From the NCBI RefSeq assembly GCF_000317515.1, contig NC_019738.1, positions 1,339,501 through 1,403,500 of the forward strand: a DNA stretch of 64,000 nt, in the 5' to 3' direction. The stretch is from Allocoleopsis franciscana PCC 7113 (lineage in GTDB: Bacteria; Cyanobacteriota; Cyanobacteriia; Cyanobacteriales; Coleofasciculaceae). A model generated the notes under the pieces. The model did not search any database. It saw only the letters and a list, made by a program, of their open reading frames with translations, and was not told the origin of the DNA. The position numbers were made by a program, and so were the translations under genes. Of this stretch, positions 1-8,996 are shown one piece after another (position 1 is the first letter of the stretch; every line of letters begins with the position of its first letter).

Positions 1-1
1 G

Positions 2-682
2 CCAGTGATTCACAATTTGTCCCTCCACATCGGAGCCGGTAAAACCATCGCCATTGTGGGTTCAACGGGTTCTGGTAAAAGCACTTTGGTTAAGTTATTA
101 TTGAGGCTATATGAAGTACAAAGGGGCACTATAACCCTTGACGGCATCGACCTACGACAGCTACGGCTGAAAGATTTGCGTCGGGCAATTGGCTTAGTGA
201 GCCAAGATGTGTTTTTATTTCATGGTACGGTTTGGGAGAATATCGCCTATGGCACCTTCGATGCGACTCACGCCGAAGTAATGGCAGCCGCAGAGATTGC
301 CGAAGCCCATGAATTTATCAGCCAACTGCCCCAAGGGTATGACACGATTGTTGGGGAACGGGGACAGAAACTGTCGGGAGGGCAACAGCAGCGGATTGCG
401 ATCGCCCGTGCCATATTGAAGAATCCCCCCATTCTGATCTTGGATGAAGCCACATCGGCGGTGGATAATGAGACAGAAGCCGCGATTCAACGCTCCTTAG
501 AGAAGATTACGAAAAATCGGACAACCATTGCGATCGCCCATCGCCTCTCCACCGTCCGCAATGCCGATTGCATCTACGTCATGGAACACGGCAAATTAGT
601 CGAACAAGGGCGACATGAACAATTACTGGAGCAACAAGGGATTTATTCCAGTCTCTGGCGGGTACAGTCAGGTATAAAATAA
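2..682 (+). CDS. ABC transporter ATP-binding/permease protein, 3' part
   Basis: This is the C-terminal nucleotide-binding domain of an ABC transporter; the reading frame is open to the left edge, so the start and any membrane domain lie outside the window. Visible motifs in order are Walker [10 protein letters not shown], the Q-loop region LVSQDVFLF, the ABC signature LSGGQQQR, Walker [13 protein letters not shown] and the H-loop IAHRLST. The spacing and the GQRHEQLL-like tail are typical of MsbA/multidrug-type exporters in which the permease and ATPase are fused. It would hydrolyse ATP at the cytoplasmic face to drive export of a lipid, drug or peptide. The substrate cannot be told from this part. 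Confidence 0.93.
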   Translation, partial: PVIHNLSLHIGAGKTIAIVGSTGSGKSTLVKLLLRLYEVQRGTITLDGIDLRQLRLKDLRRAIGLVSQDVFLFHGTVWENIAYGTFDATHAEVMAAAEIAEAHEFISQLPQGYDTIVGERGQKLSGGQQQRIAIARAILKNPPILILDEATSAVDNETEAAIQRSLEKITKNRTTIAIAHRLSTVRNADCIYVMEHGKLVEQGRHEQLLEQQGIYSSLWRVQSGIK

Positions 683-802
683 AGGCTGAGGGAGAAACAA
701 TTCATCCTCCATCCGTCAAAAGGAGTTCTAGCCTCTCACCCAGCTATCAGTCTTCAGTCTAAAGTTCAACAAGTATTCAACACTTATATTTCAGTACTTC
801 TG

Positions 803-1234
803 ATGATCATGTTTGGTGCACGTGAGCCGGAGAGGGCAGAAGATCAGTGGAAACACCAGCTCACTCGGTTCGCTAAAGAGAATCAGCGAGAACTAGCCGC
901 ATTAGCTTGGGGGTTGTTTCTCGAACGTGGAGAAAGCGAAGATACTCTGGGGATTGACCTTAAACCCACCCCCCATTTCGTCTATTGTCCCAAAAAGGCG
1001 CTCGAAGAACTCAATGAAAGAGTAGAGAACCACATTCAGGAAATATTAGGAATTGTCGATGCTCATAAGCCGGAGCAAGAGGTTCTCATTATCGGGATTG
1101 GCAATGACCAAATCAAGCTCATTCAGTTTCAACCGGAACCTGCACCGCCTGCTTGTTTTGAGCAAGTGGGTCAGGATGTTGATACATTACTAGGGCAACT
1201 AGAGCAACGTTTAGGTCAGAGGTTGAAGTCCTAA
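803..1234 (+). CDS. conserved hypothetical protein, 143 aa
   Basis: The protein is soluble, with no signal peptide or membrane segment. An N-terminal helical part (FAKENQRELAALAWGLFLER) is followed by a region rich in Glu and hydrophobic residues with a likely strand VLIIGIGNDQIKLIQF, and a C-terminal helix rich in Gln and Leu. The start is the first ATG in the frame; MIM offers a second ATG two codons on. I recall this kind of protein as conserved in cyanobacteria but know no function for it. It stands alone, 120 bp after the ABC gene, with normal-looking codon use, so it is probably real. Confidence 0.75.
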   Translation: MIMFGAREPERAEDQWKHQLTRFAKENQRELAALAWGLFLERGESEDTLGIDLKPTPHFVYCPKKALEELNERVENHIQEILGIVDAHKPEQEVLIIGIGNDQIKLIQFQPEPAPPACFEQVGQDVDTLLGQLEQRLGQRLKS

Positions 1235-1327
1235 GTATATTTACTGACATCCTGCACCATCACAGATGTATTAGAGGAGAACCTCAACGAATTGAAGCTC
1301 CAGCCCAAAAGCTTTCAGTGAAAGGAG

Positions 1328-1543
1328 ATGGCTAAAAAGAAAAAGACCGAGAGAATCTGGAGATACAGACGCACTCCGAATGGGTGGGAAGTCTGTCTTG
1401 ACGGTAAAAGTAAAGGCGTAGTTGTTAAAGATGGCCCTGAGGATTGTCCCTGGAGTTGGCGCTCTTCTGGCAAGAGTGGAGGGCCTCACTATACCAGGAA
1501 CGCAGCAGCAGCAGCTCTTTTGCAAGCGTACACAGAAAAGTAA
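1328..1543 (+). CDS. small basic hypothetical protein, 71 aa
   Basis: A short ORF with a good ribosome binding site (AAAGGAG just before the ATG). The product starts with a lysine run (MAKKKKTE) and carries many Trp and Gly residues (RIWRYRRTPNGWEVCLDG), ending in an Ala-rich helix. It has no membrane segment. The aromatic pattern WRYRR..NGWEV suggests a small beta-sheet domain with a basic tail, but I do not recognise a family. It follows the 143-aa hypothetical on the same strand by about 90 bp and could be co-transcribed with it. Confidence 0.6.
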   Translation: MAKKKKTERIWRYRRTPNGWEVCLDGKSKGVVVKDGPEDCPWSWRSSGKSGGPHYTRNAAAAALLQAYTEK

Positions 1544-1625
1544 AAACAAGCCCCTGACACGACCCCAGGGAATTTGTGGTGGTGGAGGTGCGATCGCTCA
1601 ACCAGCCTGCACTGATTTCCCGTCC

Positions 1626-2744
1626 CTAAGCTTCAAACCTCCATTCTTGTGTGCCAATCCTGATCACATTTCCCGGTGTCAGCCAGAAGGGTTGGTTGGG
1701 GGCGAGGCGTTGTCCGCCAACAAAGGTGCCATTAGAACTCCCCAGATCAATGAGTTGATATCGGACGGTTCCCTGAGCGTCAGCCTGTTTAACGATTTGG
1801 GCATGATTGCGCGAACACAAGACATCTTCAAGAATCAGGGTGTTCGTCGGTTCGCGTCCAATTGTAAAGGGTAGGGTTGATAAAATACTAATCGCACCCG
1901 TTGAGCGGTGTACCAAACGAGCGATGGCACCTTCCTCAATGTCTTGAGCCAGTACAGTCGGAGCCAGCGTTGGTCTATCTTGAACAGGAGGCAAATTCGC
2001 GGGAATCGGGGCTTGTCCTCCAATTGCCATAGTCGTTGCTTCCAATGTGGCACCGAGAGCCGGGTCGTTGGCATTGGGGTCACGACCTGAAACAATGTTG
2101 ACCTGCTGTACAGGGGGAGGTTGTACCTCCGGGCGACCGGCTTGAGCAATCTGCATTTTAAGCGCCGCTTCGTGTTCCGCTTCCTGTCTTGCGCTCAACC
2201 CTTCGACTTGACGAATCACCCCGCGAGTTTGAGGAAAGCTGATATCACTCACCCGCACATCTTCCAAGGCAAAGCCTAAGCCATAAGACACTTCCGAATG
2301 GTCGAGGCTGTATTGGCGGATTTGTGCTCGTCCTTGAGTGGTCAATTGTTGTACCGTAAGCTGACCAATGGCTACTCCTAGATTATCTTTGACGGCACTG
2401 GTGAGGGCTGCGATCGGGTCAGATAATTCCAGGGCAACCCGTTTGGCGTCCACCACCTGATACATTACATTTAGGGAAACATTAATCAAAAACTGGTCGC
2501 GAGATAGAAAGTCTCCGTGAGAGACAATCTCCAGGTTCCGAACCTTACTATCAACTAGAATCAATTGGCACTGTTCAAGCAGGGGTAAGGCAAAGCTAAA
2601 ATGACGCCCCGGTTTTAAGGTTCGCATTAGCCGACCATTTTTGACCAATAAACCTGTATATCCTGCCCCAATAAAGTCCATACTCAACCCAACCCAGCGC
2701 TCCGGGTTCAGCGTTTGGATCAGAGGGGAAGAGTGGCTAGACAT
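1626..2744 (-). CDS. SPFH/band-7-like domain protein with C-terminal FHA domain
   Basis: The N-terminal half (about residues 15-200) resembles an SPFH/prohibitin-type domain: a short strand-rich start (GYTGLLVKNGRLMRTLKPGR), then DFLSRDQFLINVSLNVMYQV and a region typical of band-7 folds ending near DVRVSDISFPQ. A flexible Pro/Gln-rich linker follows. Residues about 285-372 form an FHA domain with the hallmark patterns IGREPTN, SRNHAQI and DLGSSNGTFVGG, which bind phosphothreonine peptides. There is no clear N-terminal membrane helix, so membrane association would be peripheral or through partners. The likely role is a scaffold that recruits substrates of Ser/Thr kinases. The combination is less common than either domain alone. 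The exact SPFH assignment is inference; the FHA call is firm. Confidence 0.85.
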   Translation of the reverse strand: MSSHSSPLIQTLNPERWVGLSMDFIGAGYTGLLVKNGRLMRTLKPGRHFSFALPLLEQCQLILVDSKVRNLEIVSHGDFLSRDQFLINVSLNVMYQVVDAKRVALELSDPIAALTSAVKDNLGVAIGQLTVQQLTTQGRAQIRQYSLDHSEVSYGLGFALEDVRVSDISFPQTRGVIRQVEGLSARQEAEHEAALKMQIAQAGRPEVQPPPVQQVNIVSGRDPNANDPALGATLEATTMAIGGQAPIPANLPPVQDRPTLAPTVLAQDIEEGAIARLVHRSTGAISILSTLPFTIGREPTNTLILEDVLCSRNHAQIVKQADAQGTVRYQLIDLGSSNGTFVGGQRLAPNQPFWLTPGNVIRIGTQEWRFEA

Positions 2745-2995
2745 TAGAGTATAGGAGAAGTAATAGGGGAAATGTCCTTACTTTAGACTAACAAAGCTTT
2801 GCTCTCGGCGGCTTTGCTTTGTCTGACACAAATATTGGGTTTCAGGCACAAGGAAATTTCATCGGGGGAACGGCGGCAATCGTTTCTACCAGGGGTTGAA
2901 TAAAGTGCTTTTGGTTTAACCTTTCCCTCAACCCTTGGATTGACATACTCAGAAGTTTCTGCTAAACAGCCTTAGAGGTTAGTGCTGTGAGCATC

Positions 2996-3277
2996 TCAAC
3001 GAAGGGAATCCACCTCCTCCTGCACAACCCGCAACACCCGCGCAATATACTCCCTGCGCCATTGCTCTCGCTCTTGAGCCACTTGCTCATCCGGTTGATA
3101 AGCCTCTATCTCCTCCATCGATACCATCCCTTTAGCTTGAGCTAAACGTTCAAGGGTATCGAGACGTTCATGGAGGACAGATACTTCACCCACTAGCGCC
3201 ATCACCATCGCCAGTAACTTGTCGCTGTGAGCATCATCCAAGTAAATCGGTCGTTTCCCTTTGGCTTTCTTTGCCAT
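2996..3277 (-). CDS. small coiled-coil hypothetical protein, 93 aa
   Basis: The start is set at the internal ATG (MAKKAKGKRPIYLDD) because a GGAGAGG ribosome binding site lies 8 nt upstream; a longer frame from 3322 would overlap the methyltransferase. The product has a basic N-terminus, then a helical stretch (VSVLHERLDTLERLAQ) that looks like a short coiled coil, and a Glu/Arg-rich C-terminal helix. It begins 17 nt after the methyltransferase stop codon on the same strand, so the two probably form an operon. No family is recognised; a partner or regulator of the methyltransferase is possible but unproven. Confidence 0.7.
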   Translation of the reverse strand: MAKKAKGKRPIYLDDAHSDKLLAMVMALVGEVSVLHERLDTLERLAQAKGMVSMEEIEAYQPDEQVAQEREQWRREYIARVLRVVQEEVDSLR

Positions 3278-3293
3278 GCAATCTGCCTCTCCG

Positions 3294-4457
3294 TCAATTA
3301 GATTTAGTGGCAGCGAAGACAAACCAAGTGCCCCGACTGTTCATGCCGGAACTTTGAGAATTGCTCGTAGAGAGTTTGGCTTTCCATACCCCGTTCGGGA
3401 CAAACGTCTGAATCACCTGATCCGCCTCAAAGCCTGCCTGTGTTGCCACCGCCATCAAGTCCAAATCCCGCATCGCGCTCCAGAAGGGTTCGTTGTTGTT
3501 AGCCGTTTGCCAATCGTATATAAAGGCTGTGAAGGTATCCATATCGCGATACAGAGGAGCTTCGGCATGAATCATCATCCCACCCGGAGCCAGCAAGCGA
3601 TAACACTCACGCATAACATTGCGAATCGCTGGCGTCGGTATTTCATGCAGCAGGATATGGGAGACAACCAAGTCAAAGGACTCGTCTGGAAAGTGGGTGT
3701 GTTCGGCATTCTGTTGAGAAAAGTGTACCCGCTTCCCTAAAGATTCTGCCCGTGCATGGGCATAACGCAGCATGGGGGCACCAATATCGATCGCATGAAC
3801 TTCTGCATCCGGGTATGCATCGACGTAGGGTAAGGTACTGTGACCCACAGAACATCCCATGTCGAGAATTTTGCCCGGTCGAAATTCAGGATACTCTTTT
3901 TCCAGGTAATTATGGACGATAGACAGACCCATATCATCGTTAAGCGGGCCTAGCCAACCCCTGCCATAAAGGTAGGTTCCGCGATCGTACACGGCACCAA
4001 CCGTCACATCATCTTCCACAAACTCACTATGATATCCACCCGGCATACAGTGAATGTCTACAGCCGTTTGGTATGCAGGGATTTTAAAATTGGGGTCGAG
4101 GGTTAAAGAGCCGAGTTCACTCCCCTGATTTTGACTACGCTCGATCAGCTTTGGAAGCTGCTGTTCCACACTAGAGGTGACAGACTCCCACATCATCTCC
4201 TGCTGAATCCGCTGTAGGGCACTCCACCAACGATAGTAGGGCTGATTGAGCATCGCTTGGCGAATTTCATGACGATTGTTGGGTGGGTGCTGATGTTCCT
4301 GCTCGAACTGAGGCTTGGCTACTTTTTCATAAATAACCTTATTGCCCGGAGATATTTCACTAAAAATGTGAGCTTTCAGGCTTTGCACAAAGTTTTGGCG
4401 TGCCAACTCGTCATGGGTGGTGACGGGTAGCATAGCGTGTTTGAATTGTTGGTTCAT
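3294..4457 (-). CDS. class I SAM-dependent methyltransferase, 387 aa
   Basis: The catalytic core sits at about residues 195-310: motif I ILDMGCSVGHST, an acidic end of strand 2 (VHAIDIG), and motif IV region FDLVVSHILLHEIP, all typical of Rossmann-fold methyltransferases. The first 190 residues form a separate helical domain rich in Gln, Tyr and Trp that is not part of the common core and may bind the substrate. A strong GGAGGTG ribosome binding site precedes the ATG. The gene is followed 17 nt later by a small coiled-coil protein gene. The substrate is unknown; a small-molecule or lipid methyltransferase is most likely from the HEIP-type motif. Confidence 0.85.
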   Translation of the reverse strand: MNQQFKHAMLPVTTHDELARQNFVQSLKAHIFSEISPGNKVIYEKVAKPQFEQEHQHPPNNRHEIRQAMLNQPYYRWWSALQRIQQEMMWESVTSSVEQQLPKLIERSQNQGSELGSLTLDPNFKIPAYQTAVDIHCMPGGYHSEFVEDDVTVGAVYDRGTYLYGRGWLGPLNDDMGLSIVHNYLEKEYPEFRPGKILDMGCSVGHSTLPYVDAYPDAEVHAIDIGAPMLRYAHARAESLGKRVHFSQQNAEHTHFPDESFDLVVSHILLHEIPTPAIRNVMRECYRLLAPGGMMIHAEAPLYRDMDTFTAFIYDWQTANNNEPFWSAMRDLDLMAVATQAGFEADQVIQTFVPNGVWKAKLSTSNSQSSGMNSRGTWFVFAATKSN

Positions 4458-4509
4458 GATGCCACCTCCAATATAGTATTTTCAGTCTACTGTGCCCTTC
4501 GTTTGAGGT

Positions 4510-7071
4510 TCACATCATATTCAACGGATTAACATCAATCGTTAGGCTGATATCTTTCGGACAACGTTCACGCAACTGTGCCAAGTTCGGTAAAACGACA
4601 GGCACATCGAGCGGAAACTTCAGCAAAATCTGCCAGCGATAGCGACGGGCAACCCGCATAATACTCGCAGGCGCTGGCCCCAATATTTCATAATCGGACT
4701 CAGTCGCACTTAATTGCTCCGCTAATCTAAGAGCTGTGTTCTCCACATCGGCTGCATCCAAACCACTTAACCGCAAGAGAATCAGATGCCCATAGGGGGG
4801 ATATTGCAATGCGGCGCGTTGTTCTAATTCGGTCTGAGCAAAGGTTTCATAGTCGTGACGCCTGACGGCTTGAATCACGGGATGTTGGGGAGAGTAAGTT
4901 TGAATAATCACCCGACCGGGGTCATCACCACGACCCGCACGACCCGCAACCTGAGTCAGGGTTTGAAATGTCCGTTCGGCGGCTCTATAATCGGCTAAAT
5001 TCAGCAGTCCATCGGCGGAAACAACCCCTACCAGAGTTACCTGAGCGATATCTAACCCTTTGGTCAGCATTTGGGTGCCAATTAAAAGGTCAGCTTCCCC
5101 ATGGGCAAATTTGGTCAGCAGCGTTCGGTGTGCCCCCTTCGTCTGGGTGGTGTCGCTATCAAACCGGATAATCCGCAATTGGGGAAATTGTTGGGTTAAC
5201 TCTTGGGCAAGGCGTTGGGTACCACTGCCGAAAAACTTCAGGTAAGGAGACGTGCATTCAGGGCAATGGGGGGGATGAAGCTGCGTATGGTTGCAATAGT
5301 GACACCTGAGTAATTGAGTCGCTCCCTCGTGGGTGTAGTGATAGGAGAGTGAAACATCACAGTTGGGGCATTCGACTACATAGCCACAACTCCGACAAGA
5401 GACAAAAGTACTGTGTCCCCGTCGGGGAATAAATAAGATGCCTTGTTGACCTTGTGAGTGTAACTTTTGTAGGGCATTGTAGAGCGATCGGCTAAAAATT
5501 GAGCGATTCCCCTGTTTTAATTCTTGCCGCATGTCTACAATTTCCACGGGCGGCATAGGTCGGGATTGAATGCGTTCTGGGAGGGAGAGGTAATGGGAGG
5601 GGGAGATTGGGGAAGTTTGATTGACTGTTTCGGGATTCCAGTCGAGGCTTTCTCCCACTTTTCCCCTCTGTGTGACGTTCACCCAGGTTTCCAGGGAGGG
5701 AGTGGCGGAACCTAGAATCAGAGGGCAGTTTTCGATTTGAGCACGCCATTTGGCGACAGTACGAGCATGGTAGGTGGGGGCAAATTGGTCTTGCTTAAAG
5801 CTGGAGTCGTGTTCTTCATCCAAGACCATTAAACCCAGTTTGGGTAAAGGTGCAAAGACGGCACTGCGGGTACCAATGACGATTTGGGGTTCCCCAGTTA
5901 GCATTTGTCGCCAAGTATCATACCGTTCCCCATCCGAAAGGGCACTGTGATAAACGTTAACTTTGTTACCAAACCGGGCGCGGAAACGGTCGGTGAGTTG
6001 GGGCGTTAAGCCAATTTCCGGGACAAGGACAAGAGCCGATTTACCTTGGTTTAAGATGGGTGCGATCGCTTGTAAATAAACTTCCGTTTTGCCTGAACCT
6101 GTCACCCCATGCAACAGCACTTGGGCACAGCGATCAAGACTTTTAATTACCTGCAACGCCTCTGCCTGCTGCACTGTCAAGGCTTTTGGTCGATCAGCGG
6201 CTACGGTGGGTTCTGTAGAAGTGCGTAAAATTTCCCTTTCTTGAATCACCACATACCCTTTCTCCTCTAGCTTTTTGAGGGTTGAAGAGGTTGTATGGCA
6301 AGTTTGCAGCAGTTCGGTCAGCCATAAATCACCGCCACGACGCCTGAGTACATCTAAAATTTCCTGTTGCCGCTGGGTTAAGTCACTAGTAAAGGTATAT
6401 CCGACTAGGGTTACGGCTTGTCTGAGTTTGGGACGTGTTGGTTTAGGGTGTTCTAGATAACTTTCTACCCAGCCGCGTTTAATTAAATCCTTTAACCCCC
6501 AACTGGCTCCCCTAACTTGACGTTGGAGGTATTTCCAACTGAAATCTCCATCCACTTGAGTTTTAAGAGTGGCTAAAATTTGACTGGCTGCTGGATGGAT
6601 AACAGTATCGGCATTGTTGGGAAGTTTTTCTGGCTTAAGGCGAATGCGACGCTGCGATCGCGCCAGTAATCCTGGAGGTAGAGCCACTCGGACAACCGAA
6701 ATCAAAGGAGTGCAATAGTATTGAGCCACTTCCTCTAAGAGTTTCCAGTAATAAGTTGGGAAGAATCCAGAACAAATAACCTCCTCAACCTCCCGAATTT
6801 TCGTCGGTGCTAAATCAGGAGGTGGTGAGTCCAAAAGGCGAATAGCGATCGCACCAATCTGCTGCGCCCCAAATGGCACACTCAAAATATCCCCCGGTTG
6901 TACGTCTAACTCCGATGGCAACCTGTAGGTATATAGTTTCTGCTCTTGCTGTTGGTCTTGCTGTACTCCTGGACAATCCACCAGCACTTCAACCCACTGA
7001 TTCTCACTCGCACCAGGGCGATAGGACGCCCCAGGCTCAGCCAGAATCAGACCACTAGGGGAATTAGACAT
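4510..7071 (-). CDS. priA: primosomal protein N' (replication restart helicase PriA)
   Basis: PriA loads the replicative helicase at stalled forks. The N-terminal DNA-binding part (VEVLVDCPG...YRLPSELDVQPGDILSVPFG) is followed by a superfamily 2 helicase core with Walker A GVTGSGKTEVYL (Lys about 328), DEEH box LDEEHDSSFKQ, GSATPSLE, and QVAGRAGRG. Eight cysteines in CRSCGYVVECPNCD, CHYCNH and CPECTS form the two zinc sites. The length (853 aa from this ATG; a GTG seven codons earlier is also possible) is longer than the bacterial norm. About 30 residues around position 465-498 between SATPSLETW and PPVEIVDMRQEL are low-complexity and look like an insertion. Confidence 0.96.
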   Translation of the reverse strand: MSNSPSGLILAEPGASYRPGASENQWVEVLVDCPGVQQDQQQEQKLYTYRLPSELDVQPGDILSVPFGAQQIGAIAIRLLDSPPPDLAPTKIREVEEVICSGFFPTYYWKLLEEVAQYYCTPLISVVRVALPPGLLARSQRRIRLKPEKLPNNADTVIHPAASQILATLKTQVDGDFSWKYLQRQVRGASWGLKDLIKRGWVESYLEHPKPTRPKLRQAVTLVGYTFTSDLTQRQQEILDVLRRRGGDLWLTELLQTCHTTSSTLKKLEEKGYVVIQEREILRTSTEPTVAADRPKALTVQQAEALQVIKSLDRCAQVLLHGVTGSGKTEVYLQAIAPILNQGKSALVLVPEIGLTPQLTDRFRARFGNKVNVYHSALSDGERYDTWRQMLTGEPQIVIGTRSAVFAPLPKLGLMVLDEEHDSSFKQDQFAPTYHARTVAKWRAQIENCPLILGSATPSLETWVNVTQRGKVGESLDWNPETVNQTSPISPSHYLSLPERIQSRPMPPVEIVDMRQELKQGNRSIFSRSLYNALQKLHSQGQQGILFIPRRGHSTFVSCRSCGYVVECPNCDVSLSYHYTHEGATQLLRCHYCNHTQLHPPHCPECTSPYLKFFGSGTQRLAQELTQQFPQLRIIRFDSDTTQTKGAHRTLLTKFAHGEADLLIGTQMLTKGLDIAQVTLVGVVSADGLLNLADYRAAERTFQTLTQVAGRAGRGDDPGRVIIQTYSPQHPVIQAVRRHDYETFAQTELEQRAALQYPPYGHLILLRLSGLDAADVENTALRLAEQLSATESDYEILGPAPASIMRVARRYRWQILLKFPLDVPVVLPNLAQLRERCPKDISLTIDVNPLNMM

Positions 7072-7778
7072 ATCATCAACCCTACTCACCACAAATACTC
7101 CAAGGCTTTCGGAGGTCGTGCCTTGTCACTTGTCAATTTTAGCTGGCTGTTGTGGAGAAACGACCGATCAGCCCAAATCAGACCCCCTCCTGAGAGGTGA
7201 GAAATCCGGAAAGGGGCAAAGGGGTTAAGTCATGAGAGTCGGCGTTTTCTCACTATGGGTAGAGAGGACAGCCTAAGCGTGTATGAGATCCTGTTTCTAT
7301 AGCAAAGTTAATTTAAAGAAACGATTTCACTGGGATTAATCCCCGATGTATCACACTCATCATCTAAGTTCATTGTCCAATTTTTTGTAGGTTGTTGTCA
7401 AATGTAAAAACTCTTACAATGTCAAGAATTCTGAAAATCGCCGAGTTGACCTTGGCTCTACGATTGCAATTGTTTGGTTTTTGACCTTGTACACCAATCT
7501 TGTTTATCTTTTTGTAATCAAAGAGCTAGCCAAATAGCTTCTGGTAGCCTTAAAATCAGAACTTTCCACTCCCTAAAATCTGGCTCATCACTAGATCGGG
7601 ATTGTGGCAAAATCGCTTATATCTCCCGTTTTTCAGCCTGTTTTGAGCTTGCTCACAAGCTACCCTCTCTTTATTAAAACTTGCGTCAAGGAAAGTCTCT
7701 TTTTCGTTACAGCTAAGGCTAAACCCCTTAGTTAAACCTTCTCAAAATCCTTTCTACGCTCATCCCTCAATTTACGCT
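7072..7778. other. long intergenic region between priA and the sigma factor gene
   Basis: About 700 bp between two divergently transcribed genes, so it must hold both promoters. The stretch is AT-rich toward the sigma factor gene. The one regulatory-looking site is a palindrome at 7403-7418, listed separately. Short frames here have no ribosome binding site and no recognisable product. I see no RNA gene. Confidence 0.5.
7403..7418. promoter_or_regulatory. possible NtcA binding site
   Basis: The sequence TGTAAAAACTCTTACA is a palindrome of the form TGTA-N8-TACA and contains the GTA-N8-TAC core bound by the cyanobacterial nitrogen regulator NtcA. It lies about 360 bp before the sigma factor start codon. 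NtcA control of group-2 sigma genes is known in other cyanobacteria. No clear TAN3T box is seen at the usual distance, and such a core is expected by chance roughly once per 4 kb, so this is tentative. Confidence 0.35.
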
Positions 7779-8912
7779 ATGAATATTACTGAGTTGAACC
7801 AAGCCGATACCCTCAAGTTTACAGAAGATCCAGAATTTTTTAACAATGACAACCTAGAGCTAGAAACAGAAGAACCAGATTTAACTCTTGTAGAAGTCGA
7901 GTTCTCTGACTCCAAAAATGCACTGACAACTAGCCGTCGTTCATCGGGTTATAGCAAAACGAGTTCGGATGACACGGTGGGCGCTTTCTTTAAAGAAATG
8001 GCTCGTTACCCCTTGCTGAAGCCAGAAGAAGAGGTAGACTTAGCCAAAAATGTCCAGTTCTTAGTCGAAATTGATCAACTCCAAGAACGCTTGCAGGCCA
8101 ATTTAGGTCGCAAACCCGCTAAAGCTGAACTGGCTCAACAACTGAATATGACAGAACGTCAGTTGGAAAATCGCCTCTATCGAGGGCGTGTAGCCAAGCG
8201 CAAAATGATTCGTTCTAACCTACGCTTAGTGGTTTCAATTGCTAAGCGGTACTTAAACCGAGGAGTGCCTTTCCTGGATTTAATTCAAGAAGGTGCTTTG
8301 GGATTGAATCGTGCGACGGAAAAATTTGACCCAGAGAAGGGGTATAAATTCTCAACTTATGCCTACTGGTGGATTCGTCAGGCCATTACCCGCACAATTG
8401 CCAACGATGCACGTACCATCCGTTTGCCGATTCATATTGTCGAAAAACTCAATAAACTCAAAAAAGCTCAGCGCGAACTTAAGCAAGGACTGCAACGCAA
8501 TCCCAATGAAGAAGAATTAGCGAAAGCGCTAGAGATTACGCCTTCTAATTTGCGCCAGTTGCTACAATTACGCAGGCGATCGCTCTCTCTGAATCATCGA
8601 GTGGGTAAGGGAGAAGATACAGAACTCGTGGATTTGCTCGAAGACAACGAACTGCGGTTGCCGGAAGAGCAAATGAGCGAAACCATGATGCGCCAAGAAA
8701 TTTGGGAAGTCTTGAGTGATGTGCTTACCGAACGGGAAAAAGATGTTATTTCGCTACGCTATGGTTTAGCCAGTAGTGAACCCTACACCCTGGAAGAAGT
8801 TGGCGGAATGTTCAATCTTTCCCGTGAACGGGTACGGCAAATTCAAAGCAAAGCCATGCGTAAGCTGCGTCGTCCTCAAGTTGCTCGACGCTTGAAGGGT
8901 TGGTTGACTTAG
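7779..8912 (+). CDS. RNA polymerase sigma-70 factor, group 2 type
   Basis: This sigma factor directs RNA polymerase to alternative promoters. Region 1.2 (DTVGAFFKEMARYPLL, from about residue 66), region 2 (RSNLRLVVSIAKRYLNRG through STYAYWWIRQAITRTI, about 145-210), region 3 (RLPIHIVEKLNKLK) and region 4 with its helix-turn-helix (LEEVGGMFNLSRERVRQI) are all present. At 377 aa it lacks the long N-terminal domain of a primary SigA, and the DARTIRLPIHIVEKLNKLKK stretch is like the group-2 factors of cyanobacteria (SigB/C/D/E class). I cannot assign the exact subgroup. The long leader upstream and a possible NtcA site suggest regulation by nutrient status. Confidence 0.93.
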   Translation: MNITELNQADTLKFTEDPEFFNNDNLELETEEPDLTLVEVEFSDSKNALTTSRRSSGYSKTSSDDTVGAFFKEMARYPLLKPEEEVDLAKNVQFLVEIDQLQERLQANLGRKPAKAELAQQLNMTERQLENRLYRGRVAKRKMIRSNLRLVVSIAKRYLNRGVPFLDLIQEGALGLNRATEKFDPEKGYKFSTYAYWWIRQAITRTIANDARTIRLPIHIVEKLNKLKKAQRELKQGLQRNPNEEELAKALEITPSNLRQLLQLRRRSLSLNHRVGKGEDTELVDLLEDNELRLPEEQMSETMMRQEIWEVLSDVLTEREKDVISLRYGLASSEPYTLEEVGGMFNLSRERVRQIQSKAMRKLRRPQVARRLKGWLT

Positions 8913-8929
8913 GACTCATCCCGTCATCG

Positions 8930-8986
8930 GTCATTAGTTGTTAGTAAAACCCTGTACAATAAGGCGTTTGGCTAATGACTAATGAC
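8930..8986. repeat. inverted repeat between sigma factor and GNAT genes
   Basis: GTCATTAG at the left and CTAATGAC at the right form an inverted repeat enclosing about 40 nt, with further TAATGAC/GTTAG echoes. Palindromic copies of this TCATTAG type are scattered in many cyanobacterial genomes. There is no U-run after the right arm, so it is not a typical intrinsic terminator. Confidence 0.5.
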
Positions 8987-8996
8987 TTGAACTTTT

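Noticed and set aside
7474-7677. 67-codon plus-strand frame upstream of the sigma factor
   Set aside because: It lies in the AT-rich leader with no ribosome binding site; no family pattern.
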